In this document: positions 52,610-63,500 of the stretch, in pieces | Numbering within the stretch: the first letter of the stretch is position 1 | Layout of the letters: the number at the start of each line of letters is the position of its first letter | Assembly: GCF_030539875.1 (NCBI RefSeq) | Contig: NZ_JAUNXI010000002.1 | Span: forward strand, 54,294-118,293 | Length of the DNA stretch: 64,000 nt | DNA from: Methanobrevibacter sp. | GTDB lineage: Archaea > Methanobacteriota > Methanobacteria > Methanobacteriales > Methanobacteriaceae | Reading direction: 5' to 3' | Translations under genes and position numbers: made by a program | Notes under the pieces: generated by a model | Seen by the model: the letters and a program-made list of their open reading frames with translations, nothing else | What the model was told of the DNA's origin: nothing | Database searches by the model: none

Positions 52610-55498
52610 CTATTTTTTATCACGTTTTATATAACCTACACCTAATAATATTCCAATAGCCAATACACCAATTAAAGCATATATTAAACTATTTGAATCA
52701 ACAGATTTAGCAGCTGGAGATTTGGAAATTTCATATGATTTTGCATCCCCTTGGTCATTTTGTGAATCATCAGCTTCATTATTTTGAGCAGAAACACTTG
52801 CAGATGGACTGGAAATTACAGAACCTGAAGTTCCAACACTACTGGATTGTGAAGGATTGACATTAGGCACTTGTGCATTTGAATTACTGTTAGAATTACT
52901 ATTTGAGCTAGAATTAGAATTTGTGTTTGAATTTGAATTGCTATTATTAGAGTTCTGATTCATAGCTTTTAATAAATCTTCTTTAGTAACATTAGCAAGA
53001 CTTTTCAAGTAGGAAATAGAATTGAATCCCGCACCTACGCCTTGTTTTAACATGTTAAATTGTTCTTCAGTAATCCATTTTTCACTTACAGTTGTAATAG
53101 TCGGTCTGGATTTAATGTCATCATTAGGTCTATTACCATACATGTCAATAAATCCTTTAATCATATTAGCACGTTGTGCTTCACTAGTTACATATTTGCT
53201 GGTGTCAATTTTACCATTTTGGAAATTTACAATCATTGCCCTACCTATTTTAAGATTGTCATCCCATACAATAAGAACACCTTGTGATAAACCGTTTTCG
53301 GTTTCATTTTTTGGTAATTTTTGTACAAAGAAATTACCTAAACCAGGAGACAAATCTAATAAATAAGTTAGACTATCATCTTTACAATAAATGTTAGATG
53401 CAATGTAAGTGTAAGACTCGTTTTCACTTAATGGATAATTATTCTGGATATAATCAGTTATGAAAAATCCAGGTTGTACACCAGGACATACGTGAGCATG
53501 GTACAAGAAAGTTGCCATTTGGTCAAATAACGGATGTTCATTCCATGCATTAATAATAGTTTGCACATTAAACCAGTTTCCATCAGGAACAAAAGTTTTT
53601 TCAATAGCCCTTAATTTAGCACTATTGTTTAATGTTTCAAATCCAATATCGACAACCCTTTTACCGTCAAGATTTCCAACGAAGAAATCTTTAGTATCAG
53701 GATTATATCTTAAGTAAATCATATTTACTAAATCAGAATCAGGATAACGGATTGCAAACGCAAACCATAAAGGTTTCCATACAGCTTGGTGGAGACTTAA
53801 TAAGTTTTGACTGTATAAGGTTCCTCCAAATACTTCAAAAATACCATCACGTGCAATTACAGTATCTTGACCATTTAAGAAAGCGTATCCTGCATCAGTT
53901 AAAGCAAGGAAATCAACGTCATCTCTTTCAATGTCAATACCCAATTCATCTTTAAATATTTTCTTAGCTTCATTAGCTGCATCGGTACCTATTTGTTTAA
54001 TTTCAGCATCAGTTAATTTAGAATGACCATCATCAGAAACAGTAGCCCTTGTAGCTGACGGGAGATTTAATGATAAAATATATTTTAAGTCTAATCCATG
54101 ACCATCAACACCATATTCTGCAGGTTCACCATCATAGGTTACATTTGCAGTAGTTCCCATCAAGTAATTATAATGTTCTTCAGTCAAACCTGTAAATTCA
54201 TATAAGAAATCGACTAATTTTTCAGGATTACTGTTAATTTTTTTAATCCACCAGGAACAATATTTCAATTCTTCTAAACTTCCACCATCAGGGTTTATTT
54301 TAGTTTCTTTAGTAAAGAGTTTTTTAAGTTTAGTAGAATTAAAGGACATGATAATTAAATCACCAGTTTTTAATTTAGCATTCCATTTAATAAAACCGAT
54401 CATATTTTCAGTAGCGCCAGTATTAGTAGTGTTCATACCAGTATAACCAGTTTTACCAATTGTATCATCTAAAAAGAATAATGCAGCATCATCATCTGAT
54501 CCGCCAGGAACGCCAAGTACTTTATATGCAGTTATATCCGCAGGAGAGCCGACACCGCCAGGATTTGTTTCTTGTTCAGGAGGATAGTACTTCAATAAAG
54601 CTTGAATAATACTGTATCCGCCTAAAGTACCTTCACAAATATGACCATGGAAAGCAGCTTCTTGAAGAATCTCTCTAGAAACACCAGCAGACCAACCATT
54701 TGCCAAACTTGCAAAAGCCCATGAATTTTCACCTACAACCGCTTTGTAATATTTATTCCATTGGGATTTAGTCATGTTCTCAGAAATAGTGCCCAAATAT
54801 GAATATTTTGTAGACCCGTTTTGGAAAACGACAGCTTTTAACTCATTTCCTTTTTTAACAATAAAAGCAAAGTCAATAGGATCAACAGCACTTTGACGTA
54901 ACATCAATATATTACTATAAGATACCTTGCCATAGTTAACAATTGCTTCCATTGTATCTTCACTAGTTTTACCTTTATATTTTGCAACACCTGCTGTAGT
55001 GATGGCCAAAACATCATCCGCATTGTCAAAATCAAGATATTTATCCGCCTGAACAGTTACTTCATGTCCTAATTTGTAACTTTCAGAGGCTTTCATATCA
55101 AAGGTAACATTAGGTAAAACAGAGTTACCTACAGGAGTGATAATTTTATATTGAGTTAAGTATCCAGGTGCATAAATAGAAATATTAAGTTTATCCGCAT
55201 TTGTAGAGTTAATTACAACATTATAATAGTTGGATGAACTATTATACTCTTTTGAGACAATATGTTTATTATTAACCATAATAGTCGGATTTATTTTTCC
55301 ATTATCTTCAGAATATTGATAATTAACGGCAACATTTAAATTTGCCAAATCCTCTTGAGGCATACCATCCTGTTGAATATCAGTGGAATTTGAATCTCCA
55401 AGAGTTGATTCATCAATATCATTTGCACAAACACCACCCATCATTAGCAAAACAAGCATACTAAAAAATAAAAGTGAAATTAACCGTTTGTTAATAAT
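52610..55498 (-). CDS. Secreted membrane-anchored protein with two FmdE-like domains (apparent ATT start)
   Basis: 962 residues from ATT 55498. A signal peptide with basic residues (IINKRLISLLFF...GGVCA), then two FmdE-type domains: the first around AFHGHICEGTLGGYSII (about residue 283) and the second around YHAHVCPGVQPGFFITDYI (about residue 666), each with His and Cys that in FmdE form a metal site. An Asn/Ser linker (about 860-935) and a C-terminal helix SLIYALIGVLAIGILLGVGYIKR anchor it. The first ATG (55459) would begin inside the hydrophobic core and lose the basic N-region; GGGGGT-AAA-ATT supports ATT. Likely captures a metal or cofactor outside the cell. Confidence 0.85.
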   Translation of the reverse strand: MINKRLISLLFFSMLVLLMMGGVCANDIDESTLGDSNSTDIQQDGMPQEDLANLNVAVNYQYSEDNGKINPTIMVNNKHIVSKEYNSSSNYYNVVINSTNADKLNISIYAPGYLTQYKIITPVGNSVLPNVTFDMKASESYKLGHEVTVQADKYLDFDNADDVLAITTAGVAKYKGKTSEDTMEAIVNYGKVSYSNILMLRQSAVDPIDFAFIVKKGNELKAVVFQNGSTKYSYLGTISENMTKSQWNKYYKAVVGENSWAFASLANGWSAGVSREILQEAAFHGHICEGTLGGYSIIQALLKYYPPEQETNPGGVGSPADITAYKVLGVPGGSDDDAALFFLDDTIGKTGYTGMNTTNTGATENMIGFIKWNAKLKTGDLIIMSFNSTKLKKLFTKETKINPDGGSLEELKYCSWWIKKINSNPEKLVDFLYEFTGLTEEHYNYLMGTTANVTYDGEPAEYGVDGHGLDLKYILSLNLPSATRATVSDDGHSKLTDAEIKQIGTDAANEAKKIFKDELGIDIERDDVDFLALTDAGYAFLNGQDTVIARDGIFEVFGGTLYSQNLLSLHQAVWKPLWFAFAIRYPDSDLVNMIYLRYNPDTKDFFVGNLDGKRVVDIGFETLNNSAKLRAIEKTFVPDGNWFNVQTIINAWNEHPLFDQMATFLYHAHVCPGVQPGFFITDYIQNNYPLSENESYTYIASNIYCKDDSLTYLLDLSPGLGNFFVQKLPKNETENGLSQGVLIVWDDNLKIGRAMIVNFQNGKIDTSKYVTSEAQRANMIKGFIDMYGNRPNDDIKSRPTITTVSEKWITEEQFNMLKQGVGAGFNSISYLKSLANVTKEDLLKAMNQNSNNSNSNSNTNSNSSSNSNSNSNSNAQVPNVNPSQSSSVGTSGSVISSPSASVSAQNNEADDSQNDQGDAKSYEISKSPAAKSVDSNSLIYALIGVLAIGILLGVGYIKRDKK

Positions 55499-55526
55499 TT
55501 TACCCCCATTTTTCTTTAAATTCAGT

Positions 55527-55607
55527 TGTATTCATAAGTAAATACACATAATATGAAAAAATTAATCATATGAATACATTTTAAAAGTTAAAGTAATACA
55601 CATATAA
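55527..55607 (-). promoter_or_regulatory. Repeats in the 5' region of the FmdE-domain gene
   Basis: A perfect ten-base inverted repeat, TGTATTCATA (55527-55536) and TATGAATACA (55569-55578), and a direct repeat of AAGTAAATACACATAAT (55536-55552) and AAGTAATACACATATAA (55591-55607, next to a TATA-like element). This lies 30-110 bases upstream of the start codon and could be an operator pair or leader structure. Confidence 0.4.
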
Positions 55608-55753
55608 ATATAGTTATTACTAAAGTTAATTAAAATTATAAAAAAGTATTACTATTTCATTATTTTAACACATGGAAATACCTAATTATAAAATCATTAC
55701 CTCCCATATTAACATACATATGTCAATTAACTAAAAACATTATAATAAAGGAG
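55608..55753. other. AT-rich intergenic DNA
   Basis: Part of a 678-base gap between the FmdE-domain gene and the coiled-coil gene. Apart from the repeats at 55527-55607 and the doubtful small frames at 55754-55937, I see no gene, tRNA or terminator here or in 55938-56176. Confidence 0.5.
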
Positions 55754-55933
55754 TTATTTACTGAAATATATCCTAAATTTATTAAAAACTAAAATAAAAA
55801 GAGGTTTAGTCTTTTTTAAAAAAGTAATAAGTAACTTTGTTATATTTTTAGCAATTATAAGAAATAATAAATTATTAGTTAAATTAAAAAGTAATACAAT
55901 TCGAAAAAAATATTCTGAACATGTAATATTCAA
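55754..55933 (-). CDS. Doubtful small hydrophobic ORF (59 aa)
   Basis: TTG at 55933 has an ideal Shine-Dalgarno AAAGGAGGT five bases upstream (55939-55947) and opens a 59-residue hydrophobic and basic peptide (FRIVLLFNLTNNLLFLII). The same DNA also carries AAGGAG (55748-55753) seven bases before a CTG-led frame on the + strand, so the pattern may simply be an inverted repeat in AT-rich sequence. No homologue recognised. Confidence 0.25.
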   Translation of the reverse strand: MNITCSEYFFRIVLLFNLTNNLLFLIIAKNITKLLITFLKKTKPLFILVFNKFRIYFSK

Positions 55934-56176
55934 ATAATACCTCCTTTCCAGCATTAATTATAAAGCAGTGACTTCGAATATGGAGCTCTACAAATAATGA
56001 AACAAATTGGATTGGTACAATTACTAGGTATTTTTTTGTTTGAAGAAATAAAAGAGTCTTTATAATCTAAAAAAAACAATCATAGCAATATTTCAATTCA
56101 CCCCTCCATTTTTGAAACTAGATATATTTATAATATCTAAAACATAAATATTAAAATACTATATAAAGGGATGATT

Positions 56177-57016
56177 ATGAAAACTGGAAATGGTATTGTA
56201 AAAAAATATTCACGGGAGTATAAGCGGACGCTTAAAAGCGGCGAGCAGAAGAAATATACTACTCAACAAATACAAATCACCATTCCAAAAAATGAAGATA
56301 TTTATCAGGACAAAGAAGAAGTTTTAATTATTCCAAATAACGAAATTGAAAATTTCAAGGGCCTAGAAGAAGAAATTGAATTTTTAAAAGTCGCTAATTA
56401 TTTTTATGTTGAGGAAGTGGAAGAGTTGCAAAAAAAGATTGATGAAAATTTAGACTTTACTTCAGAATACAAAAAGGAAATTGAAAAATTAAAAAATGAA
56501 ATCAATTCTTTAAAAGACATTGAAGATGAATACAAATCAATGAAAAAAAGTAACATTGACTCATTAAAGCAGGAAAACCTAAACATAAAAGATAAGCATT
56601 CCAAGTTAATTGTTGAAAATGAAAACCTGAAAACAAAATTTACCAATATTAAAATTGAAAATGAAAACCTGAAAACTAGATATACAAGCATTAAAGAAGA
56701 AAATAAGAATCTTAAAAACAAATGTTCTAACTTAAAAGACGAACATGCAACTATTAAAGACAGTTACAATCAAATTTCAACTAAATATGACCAGTTAAAA
56801 CAAGAAAGTTTCAACACAAGAACCAACTATGCCGAAATATATGAAATGAACGAAAATTTAGAAAAAGAATATGATTCACTTCGTCTAGAATATAATGAGT
56901 TAGTTGACAGATTCAATGAGTTGGAAGAAGAATTGTATAAAGTCAAGTCCACAAAATCCCATAACGAATTTATTGCAAACAAAGTTAAAGAATTTATTTT
57001 AAAAAACGGGAAGTAA
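56177..57016 (+). CDS. Coiled-coil protein with internal repeats
   Basis: 279 residues. An N-terminal basic segment (KKYSREYKRTLKSGEQKKYT, QIQITIPKNEDIYQDKEEV) looks like a folded beta-type domain; from about residue 60 to 265 the protein is one long, highly charged coiled coil. An in-frame repeat of about 16 residues (VENENLKTKFTNIKIE, IENENLKTRYTSIKEE, ENKNLKNKCSNLKDEH) shows internal duplication. No membrane helix. Start at ATG 56177 with AAAGGG seven bases upstream; ATG 56171 abuts the motif. Function unknown; a scaffold or SMC-like structural role is inference. Confidence 0.75.
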   Translation: MKTGNGIVKKYSREYKRTLKSGEQKKYTTQQIQITIPKNEDIYQDKEEVLIIPNNEIENFKGLEEEIEFLKVANYFYVEEVEELQKKIDENLDFTSEYKKEIEKLKNEINSLKDIEDEYKSMKKSNIDSLKQENLNIKDKHSKLIVENENLKTKFTNIKIENENLKTRYTSIKEENKNLKNKCSNLKDEHATIKDSYNQISTKYDQLKQESFNTRTNYAEIYEMNENLEKEYDSLRLEYNELVDRFNELEEELYKVKSTKSHNEFIANKVKEFILKNGK

Positions 57017-57021
57017 AAAGT

Positions 57022-57294
57022 TTAGTAATCATCCTGAAACTCAGGATTCCATCTCTTAAGTCCAGGAATAACAAACGCTGTAATACCAGTTGCTTGTGTT
57101 TCGGATAATCTCGGATTTTTATCCATCATTTCCCTTGTTTTTCTTATAATCATTTCCTGTAGAGTTATATCCGGTTCAGTGTATTCACCATTTTGATAAC
57201 AATCACAACAAAATTCCGGATTTAAACTTCCATCCTTATTGGTTCCATAATCTGCTTTTACAATTGGTCTGCCACATGAATTGCAAAATCCCAT
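57022..57294 (-). CDS. Zinc-ribbon domain protein
   Basis: 90 residues. MGFCNSCGRPIVKADYGT and PEFCCDCYQNGEY give the C-x2-C...C-C-x-C arrangement of the putative zinc ribbon found in small bacterial and archaeal proteins (Zn_ribbon_2 type), followed by a helical C-terminus ending with ITAFVIPGLKRWNPEFQ. Role unknown. GGAG stands eight bases before the ATG. Converges with the coiled-coil gene. Confidence 0.85.
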   Translation of the reverse strand: MGFCNSCGRPIVKADYGTNKDGSLNPEFCCDCYQNGEYTEPDITLQEMIIRKTREMMDKNPRLSETQATGITAFVIPGLKRWNPEFQDDY

Positions 57295-57343
57295 AATAAA
57301 AACTCCATTAAAAAAAATAGTTGTAAATTAGAATAAATCTAAT

Positions 57344-58594
57344 TTACTCGTCTTTCACTTCAATATTTTCATCTTCATCCATAGCAAGTCTCATGTTGTC
57401 AGGATCCGGGTCGAAATGTTCTAAGAAGTCTTGTGCAGCCCTTCTTACATCTCTAGAACCGATAATGTATCTGCCGGCAATAATGATGTTTGCACCTTTG
57501 TTAATAGCTTCTTCAACATTGTTAGGTTTGATACCACCAGCAACAGCAATAAGTCCTTTATCACCGAGTTTTGCTTTAATATCTTTAATATTACCCCATT
57601 CAGTCATGTCGCTTGTATCTTCACCATGTTCTGCTCTGTAGGTTTCCATATCAACATTTCTGTGTAATAAAACAATATCCGGTTTTAATCCTTCAGGAAG
57701 TTTAGCTAACTTTTCTTCAAATTCAGCCACGTTCATCATGTCAAGGATTGAATAGATTCCTTGTTTTTGAGTTTCATGGATGGCTTTTGCAATAGATTCA
57801 ACAGTACCAAGACCGGAAATAGCCACTGCATCAGCAGTTTCGTCTGCAGCCATTTTAACTTCTACACGACCCACATCTAAAGTTTTTAAATCAGCTATAA
57901 TGAATGCATCAGGACGTAATGCTCTGATTTTTCCGATAATTCCGACACCGAATTTTTTAACGAGCGGAGTACCTGCTTCGAGTAAAATCCTGTCGTTGTC
58001 AGGCAGATCATTAATGATTTTTTCCATTGCCGCTTCATTATCTAAGTCAAGTGCAACTTGCAGGTATGGTGGTGACCAAAGTTTTTTGACTTTGAATCCC
58101 ATAATCGGGTGAGTTCCACGGTCTTTTTCTGCCAATACTTTGTCAATAGATGGATAATCTTCCATTGCTCTTCTGATAGCCAATTTAGTTGCGCCGTAGT
58201 TGTATTGATAAATTTTTCTGTAATCTTTAGCAGAAGGATCTATGAATACACTTACATTTATCACGATGTCTTCCACAATTTCTTTTGGAATGTATCCGTC
58301 TTCTACTGCATCAGCTACTGCTCTTGCAACAGCAGTTTGTGCAGGTCCAAATATTTTGCCTGCATCTTCTAAATCTCCAACAGTTACTTTAGGAATGATT
58401 AAAGTAGCTGGTTTAGTCATTAAATTTGGTCTAATTACACTTGTTAAAGGAGTGTGTCCTACAGATAAGTTTGATAAACCATTAGCAAAAGCCTGACCAA
58501 CAGGGCCAAATTTATCACCGATTAATAAATCAATGTGTGCTAATTCAGGGCCATCTCCAATAAGAGCTTCTCCTATTTTATACATTGGGTCCAT
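57344..58594 (-). CDS. fae-hps: Bifunctional formaldehyde-activating enzyme / hexulose-6-phosphate synthase
   Basis: 416-residue fusion. The N-terminal Fae domain (residues about 1-165) has [25 protein letters not shown] with the active-site His at about residue 20 and condenses formaldehyde with tetrahydromethanopterin. The C-terminal Hps domain (about 180-410) is a TIM barrel with [33 protein letters not shown] and [13 protein letters not shown]. In methanogens the fusion makes ribulose 5-phosphate for pentose synthesis from hexulose-6-phosphate while transferring the formaldehyde to H4MPT. GGAGG precedes the ATG by seven bases. Confidence 0.96.
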   Translation of the reverse strand: MDPMYKIGEALIGDGPELAHIDLLIGDKFGPVGQAFANGLSNLSVGHTPLTSVIRPNLMTKPATLIIPKVTVGDLEDAGKIFGPAQTAVARAVADAVEDGYIPKEIVEDIVINVSVFIDPSAKDYRKIYQYNYGATKLAIRRAMEDYPSIDKVLAEKDRGTHPIMGFKVKKLWSPPYLQVALDLDNEAAMEKIINDLPDNDRILLEAGTPLVKKFGVGIIGKIRALRPDAFIIADLKTLDVGRVEVKMAADETADAVAISGLGTVESIAKAIHETQKQGIYSILDMMNVAEFEEKLAKLPEGLKPDIVLLHRNVDMETYRAEHGEDTSDMTEWGNIKDIKAKLGDKGLIAVAGGIKPNNVEEAINKGANIIIAGRYIIGSRDVRRAAQDFLEHFDPDPDNMRLAMDEDENIEVKDE

Positions 58595-58642
58595 TAAATT
58601 TCCTCCATATTAAGTTATTAGTTTATTTATAAATATAATTAT

Positions 58643-60469
58643 TTATTGGAAGTTAATCCTTCTTGAGATATCTTTAGGTAAAGGTAATCTTCTGAAAGGT
58701 TTTCCTTCACATTCATCATTGATTTCAGCAATTAACTCATCAACAGTCATATCAACTTTTTCACCGGTTTTACGAACAGTTACTTGGAATTTACCAGATT
58801 CAACTTCTTTATCTCCAACAACAAAGATGTAAGGAATCCATTCTTTAGCGGCATTTCTGATTTTTTTACCTACGCTTTCATCTCTATCATCAACATCTAC
58901 ACGGATATTTGAATCATTGATTTTTGAATATAATTCCTCTGCAAATTCTTTATGGGATTCGCCGACAGTTAAGATTCTTGCCTGAATCGGACTTAGCCAG
59001 GTTGGCAGCATCGGAGCTTTATCATTTAATTCAATTGCTGTTTTTTCAAGCATTGCACATAAAACCCTTTCAATACTTCCAGTCGGTGAACAGTGCAAAA
59101 CTGTTGGATTATGTTGAGCCCCATCTTCACCTAAGTAAGAAATACCGAATCTCTTACCACTTTCAACATCGATTTGAACAGTCGGATTTTCAATTGGACG
59201 GCCCAAAGCATCAATATTTGCTAAATCGATTTTGCATACCCAGTAATGATGTCTTTCAGGTAAGATTTCAAGTAAAATAGGTTTTTGGAATTTTTCAGCT
59301 ATTTCATACATCCATTCTTCATTTTCTTCAAAGAAATCCTGAGTTGCTCTGAAAATTACTTCAAAGTCCAAATCCAAATCCTTGCCTGTCTGCATACACA
59401 TGTCAGTTTGCTTTGAGAATTCCTTAAGTGATGCAGGTACATCTGCGCAGAATGAATGGAAATCAGGCATGGTAAATGCCCTTAATCTTTTAAGACCTAC
59501 AACTTCACCTTTTTTCTCATAACGGAAACTGTAGGTAGATAATTCATAAACTCCGGCAGGCAAGTTTTTCCAAGTTAAGTATGAATCTGCCATTACTCTG
59601 AATGCTCCAAAGCAGCATGCAAATCTAAGCATTAAATTCTTTTTAGTATCGGTTCTGTACTGCCTTTCACCAAATTTGTATGCATGCTGGTAAATTGCAT
59701 CGTCGTCCAAATCATAGAAAATCGGAGTTTCAATAGGCATTGCTCCATTATCAACACTAAGGTTATAAACATAATCAGCAAGCAAATCTCTTATTAGCCT
59801 ACCTTTTGGATACCATCTAAGGTTTCCAACATCTGAAGCGGATTCGTAATCACATATTTCTTTTTCTCTCATTAATTTAACGTGAGGAGGTTCGCCTTCA
59901 TCAGATGCGCCTTGTCCTAATTCATAATCAACAAGTTGTTTGAAAGCATGATTTTCAAATTTGAAGTCTTTGATTTGAGTAATTTTATCTCCTTCAAGGA
60001 TTTGCCATTTTGAAGGTTTTCTCTCAACTTTAGCTTCTTGTGCATCATCAGCAGCAATAGTTCTTGAAAGTTCGCTTAATGGGTGACCTTTACATGAAAT
60101 TTCAAATGCCTTATACCATCCGAAAGGTACTCTTTTTACATTTAAGTCTTCTGAAAGTAAAGCTTGTTCTGCATCTTTTAAAATTTGTACGGCAACTTTT
60201 GGAGAACTTAATGAAGAAGATAAGTGAGCGTAGGGATATAATACTATATTTTCGGCTTTAACTTGATCATTAGTTTTTTTAACTTCACTGACTAAATTTT
60301 TAACAATACCTTCTGGATTATTCTCATCGTCTTTTTCAACAGCTGTAAATACTACTAAAGAGTCGTCAAAGGATCCTTCTTTTTTAACATCCTCGATTTC
60401 TTCAGCGACAGGTGTTTTATTTTTTACATTATAATTTAAATAATCAGAATGAATTAATAAAATTCTCAT
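58643..60469 (-). CDS. thrS: Threonyl-tRNA synthetase, archaeal type
   Basis: 608-residue class II synthetase. The N-terminal ~140 residues ([20 protein letters not shown]) are the archaeal D-aminoacyl deacylase-like editing domain that removes Ser; the catalytic core has motif 2 in [20 protein letters not shown], and motif 3 in [16 protein letters not shown], with zinc-ligand candidates CCFGAFRV and HCSPTG. The anticodon-binding domain begins near [18 protein letters not shown] three bases before the ATG. Confidence 0.96.
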   Translation of the reverse strand: MRILLIHSDYLNYNVKNKTPVAEEIEDVKKEGSFDDSLVVFTAVEKDDENNPEGIVKNLVSEVKKTNDQVKAENIVLYPYAHLSSSLSSPKVAVQILKDAEQALLSEDLNVKRVPFGWYKAFEISCKGHPLSELSRTIAADDAQEAKVERKPSKWQILEGDKITQIKDFKFENHAFKQLVDYELGQGASDEGEPPHVKLMREKEICDYESASDVGNLRWYPKGRLIRDLLADYVYNLSVDNGAMPIETPIFYDLDDDAIYQHAYKFGERQYRTDTKKNLMLRFACCFGAFRVMADSYLTWKNLPAGVYELSTYSFRYEKKGEVVGLKRLRAFTMPDFHSFCADVPASLKEFSKQTDMCMQTGKDLDLDFEVIFRATQDFFEENEEWMYEIAEKFQKPILLEILPERHHYWVCKIDLANIDALGRPIENPTVQIDVESGKRFGISYLGEDGAQHNPTVLHCSPTGSIERVLCAMLEKTAIELNDKAPMLPTWLSPIQARILTVGESHKEFAEELYSKINDSNIRVDVDDRDESVGKKIRNAAKEWIPYIFVVGDKEVESGKFQVTVRKTGEKVDMTVDELIAEINDECEGKPFRRLPLPKDISRRINFQ

Positions 60470-60553
60470 TTAACCACCATATATTATAATTTAAATTTTA
60501 GTTTTAATATTATATAAAAATAGCTAATTTTAAAGCATTTGTAAAAATTAGGT

Positions 60554-60595
60554 TTTGGAAAAAAAGAAAAAGATAGAAGAGTTGTACTCTTCTAT
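60554..60595 (-). terminator. Hairpin terminator of the adhesin gene
   Basis: ATAGAAGAG (60573-60581), loop TTGTA, CTCTTCTAT (60587-60595): nine base pairs including the stop codon (TAG, 60592-60594), followed on the minus strand by CTTTTTCTTTTTTTCC. Confidence 0.65.
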
Positions 60596-63500
60596 TTAAT
60601 TGTTATTTTTATAGATTTTGATGAACCTTTGTATGTGTTGTCACCTGCAAATTTAATTGATGCTGTGTACTTACCTTTTTTAGTTAAATTAATATTAAAT
60701 TTAGCAATTCCATTTTTATCTGTTTTTGCTGTGTAAGTTTTACCATTAACTTTTAAGGTAATTTTTTTACCAGCACTGAGGTATGTTTTACCGTCGTACG
60801 GGTTTTTACTGGTTGTTAGTTGTACACTTACAGTTTTTGTTTTTGCAGTTGATTTAAATGTTTTATCAGTTGCTTTAATTGTTGTTGCCTTCTTGGTGAG
60901 AATCAACTTGGATGAAGCAATCGGTGCAGCATTATACATATCATCACCTTGGAAGCTTAATGCATAAGTGTATGTATTAGCAGCAGCAAGGTTAATTTGC
61001 AATCCTGCTCTACCATATTCATCAGTAGTTACATTATAAATCGGACCATTTACTGCAATTTGTACTGTTTTATTTACTAATGGGTTTCCATTAGCATCTT
61101 TCAATACTGCATAGAACAATGCTCCTCTTTCACCAGCACTCCAATCATTCGCAACACGAGTAAATGTAGCATCAACAACAATTACAGTATCTATTCTAGA
61201 TACTGACATTGTTTTTAAATCGGAAACTGAAGCATAATTCTCATCACCAGAATATTTCGCTTCAACAACATGGTTTCCAGCACTTAAGTTAGACAATAAA
61301 ACAATGGCATTGCCATCAACAACATCAACAGTGTCAACCTTTTTGCCATCAACAAAAATAACTACAGATCCAGTAGCATCTTTTGCTAATGTGATACTTG
61401 CAATACCTGTTTCACCTACTTTGATGTCGGCAACATTTAAAGTAATTGGTGTTACTTGTTTATCTTTTACAACAATAGTAATTGGACTGGATTCAGAATG
61501 ATTGAATTTATCATCACCACCATAATTAGCAACAATCGCATACTCGCCAGCAGGTAAATTGAGACTTAATTTATTAGATTTAGAAAGGTCTAAAGCATAA
61601 TAAATATCTCCAACCTTAATTAAGACCAAACCTGTGGCTCCCTCACTAACATCAACATCAATAACAATATTCTGACCTGCGACATTTGGAGAAATAGCAA
61701 CTTCGCTAGCAAATTTGGCAACTTTTAAAACAGCACTGTCATGTGCACCTTTATAATTCGCATCTCCATCATAAACCACTACAATAGAATGCTCACCAGC
61801 AGCAAGACCAGAAACAACATGACTTACCTTACCATCATCATCTAAATCAACAACAGATTCAACACCATCAACAATGATTTTAACTACACCAGAAGCACCA
61901 GGAATACTTACACTAACAGTAGCATCCTCACCAACTTTAACATCAGCAGCCTCAATAGTAATATGAGCAACCTGCTTATCAGCTACAACAACAGTAATCG
62001 GACTGGACACAGAAGAATCAAACTTGTCATCACCCATATATTTAGCAACAACACTGTACTCTCCAACAGGCAAACTGATACTAATCTCATCAGACTCAGA
62101 AAGATCTAAACTATAATAAGCACCAGCAACCTCAATCATAACAACACCAGTAGCACCGTCAGTAACACTAACCTTAATCACAGTATCCTGACCAACAACA
62201 ACATTACCACCAACAACACTAACCTCACTAATAAATTTAGCAACATTCAAAACAGCACTGTTATAAACTGCATTATGGGTTTCGTCACCATCATATATTG
62301 CTATAATTGAATGTTCACCAGCAGCAATATTTGGAATAATGTATTCTGCTTTTCCGGTTTCATCTAATGTTATAATAGTGCCAGCACCATCAACAATTAT
62401 TTTAACTACACCGGAAGCACCAGGAATGCTTACTTTGACAGTAGCATCATCACCAACTTTAACATTATCATCAACAGAGATAGATATGATATAATCCGGT
62501 TCCATCACTTTAAATATTACATTATCAAATACAGGACCAATATAATTATCATCACCATTGAAGAAAGCAAAAGCAGCATAAGTGTTAGAAGCCAAACCAG
62601 ATACGTCAAATGAACCTATACCATTATTTACTTTTACGGTATATGGGACATTATTTAAAATTACAACAACATCACCATTCAATCCAAGGTCATTTACACC
62701 ACGTAAAATTACATTTACGGTTACAGTTTCCCCTACTTCAAATTCGTTTTTATTAACATATACTTTAAATTCAGTGATATGCGCTTTAGGAACTTCATAA
62801 ATACCAATGAGTTTTACTAAATTATCCGCCACATAATCAGTGGAAATAACAATTTCACCAGCATTTTCAATAATATATTCAGTTGTGTATACTCCATCAT
62901 CAAATGTGATGTCCCCAATTGTTTTTCCGTTTACTGAGAATTTGAAATTGTAATCTTTTATTGCATTTCCATTATCATCAGTTAAAGTAGCTCTAAGTTC
63001 TACAACATCACCTAATTCTGCAGAAAGTGTTTTATTTTCTAAGAAGATAGCATTAATTGTTGTAGTGACAGTACCTTTATCATTAATTATTCCAAAATCG
63101 GTTGATTCTATTTTATTTCCTGCTAATGTTAATTCAGCATTGTTATAAATAGTTCCAATACCTTTATTATCCTTGAAATTAGAATTGGATACGCTTAATG
63201 ATTTACCATCTGAATAAATTGCACCACCTTTAGCAGCAGCATTGTTTGTGAAATTGGACTTTTCAATAATCATTTCAACTGAAGAATCACCGCAAATAGC
63301 ACCACCATAAGCTAATTCAGAACCGAAAACAGAATTGTTTTCAAATTTAGAATCAACAATACGGATTTTACCATTTTGAGCTACGATTGCACCTCCTTTA
63401 GGAGTATCAGTACTTGAAACCCTATTGTTTGTAAAAGTACAATTAGTAACCAAACCGTTAGCTCCAGGATACATTGCAGTAACAGCCGCACCAGCAGCAG

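Noticed and set aside
55977..56066. Short ATG frame (about 22 residues) before the coiled-coil gene
   Set aside because: Its ribosome-binding site is too distant and there is no recognisable similarity.
57393..58496. Several plus-strand frames over the fae-hps gene
   Set aside because: They are antisense shadows of a clearly identified gene, with no ribosome-binding sites.
61450..62502. Repeats as a possible CRISPR array
   Set aside because: Units are about 525 bases, coding and in frame, with no short direct repeats separated by unique spacers.
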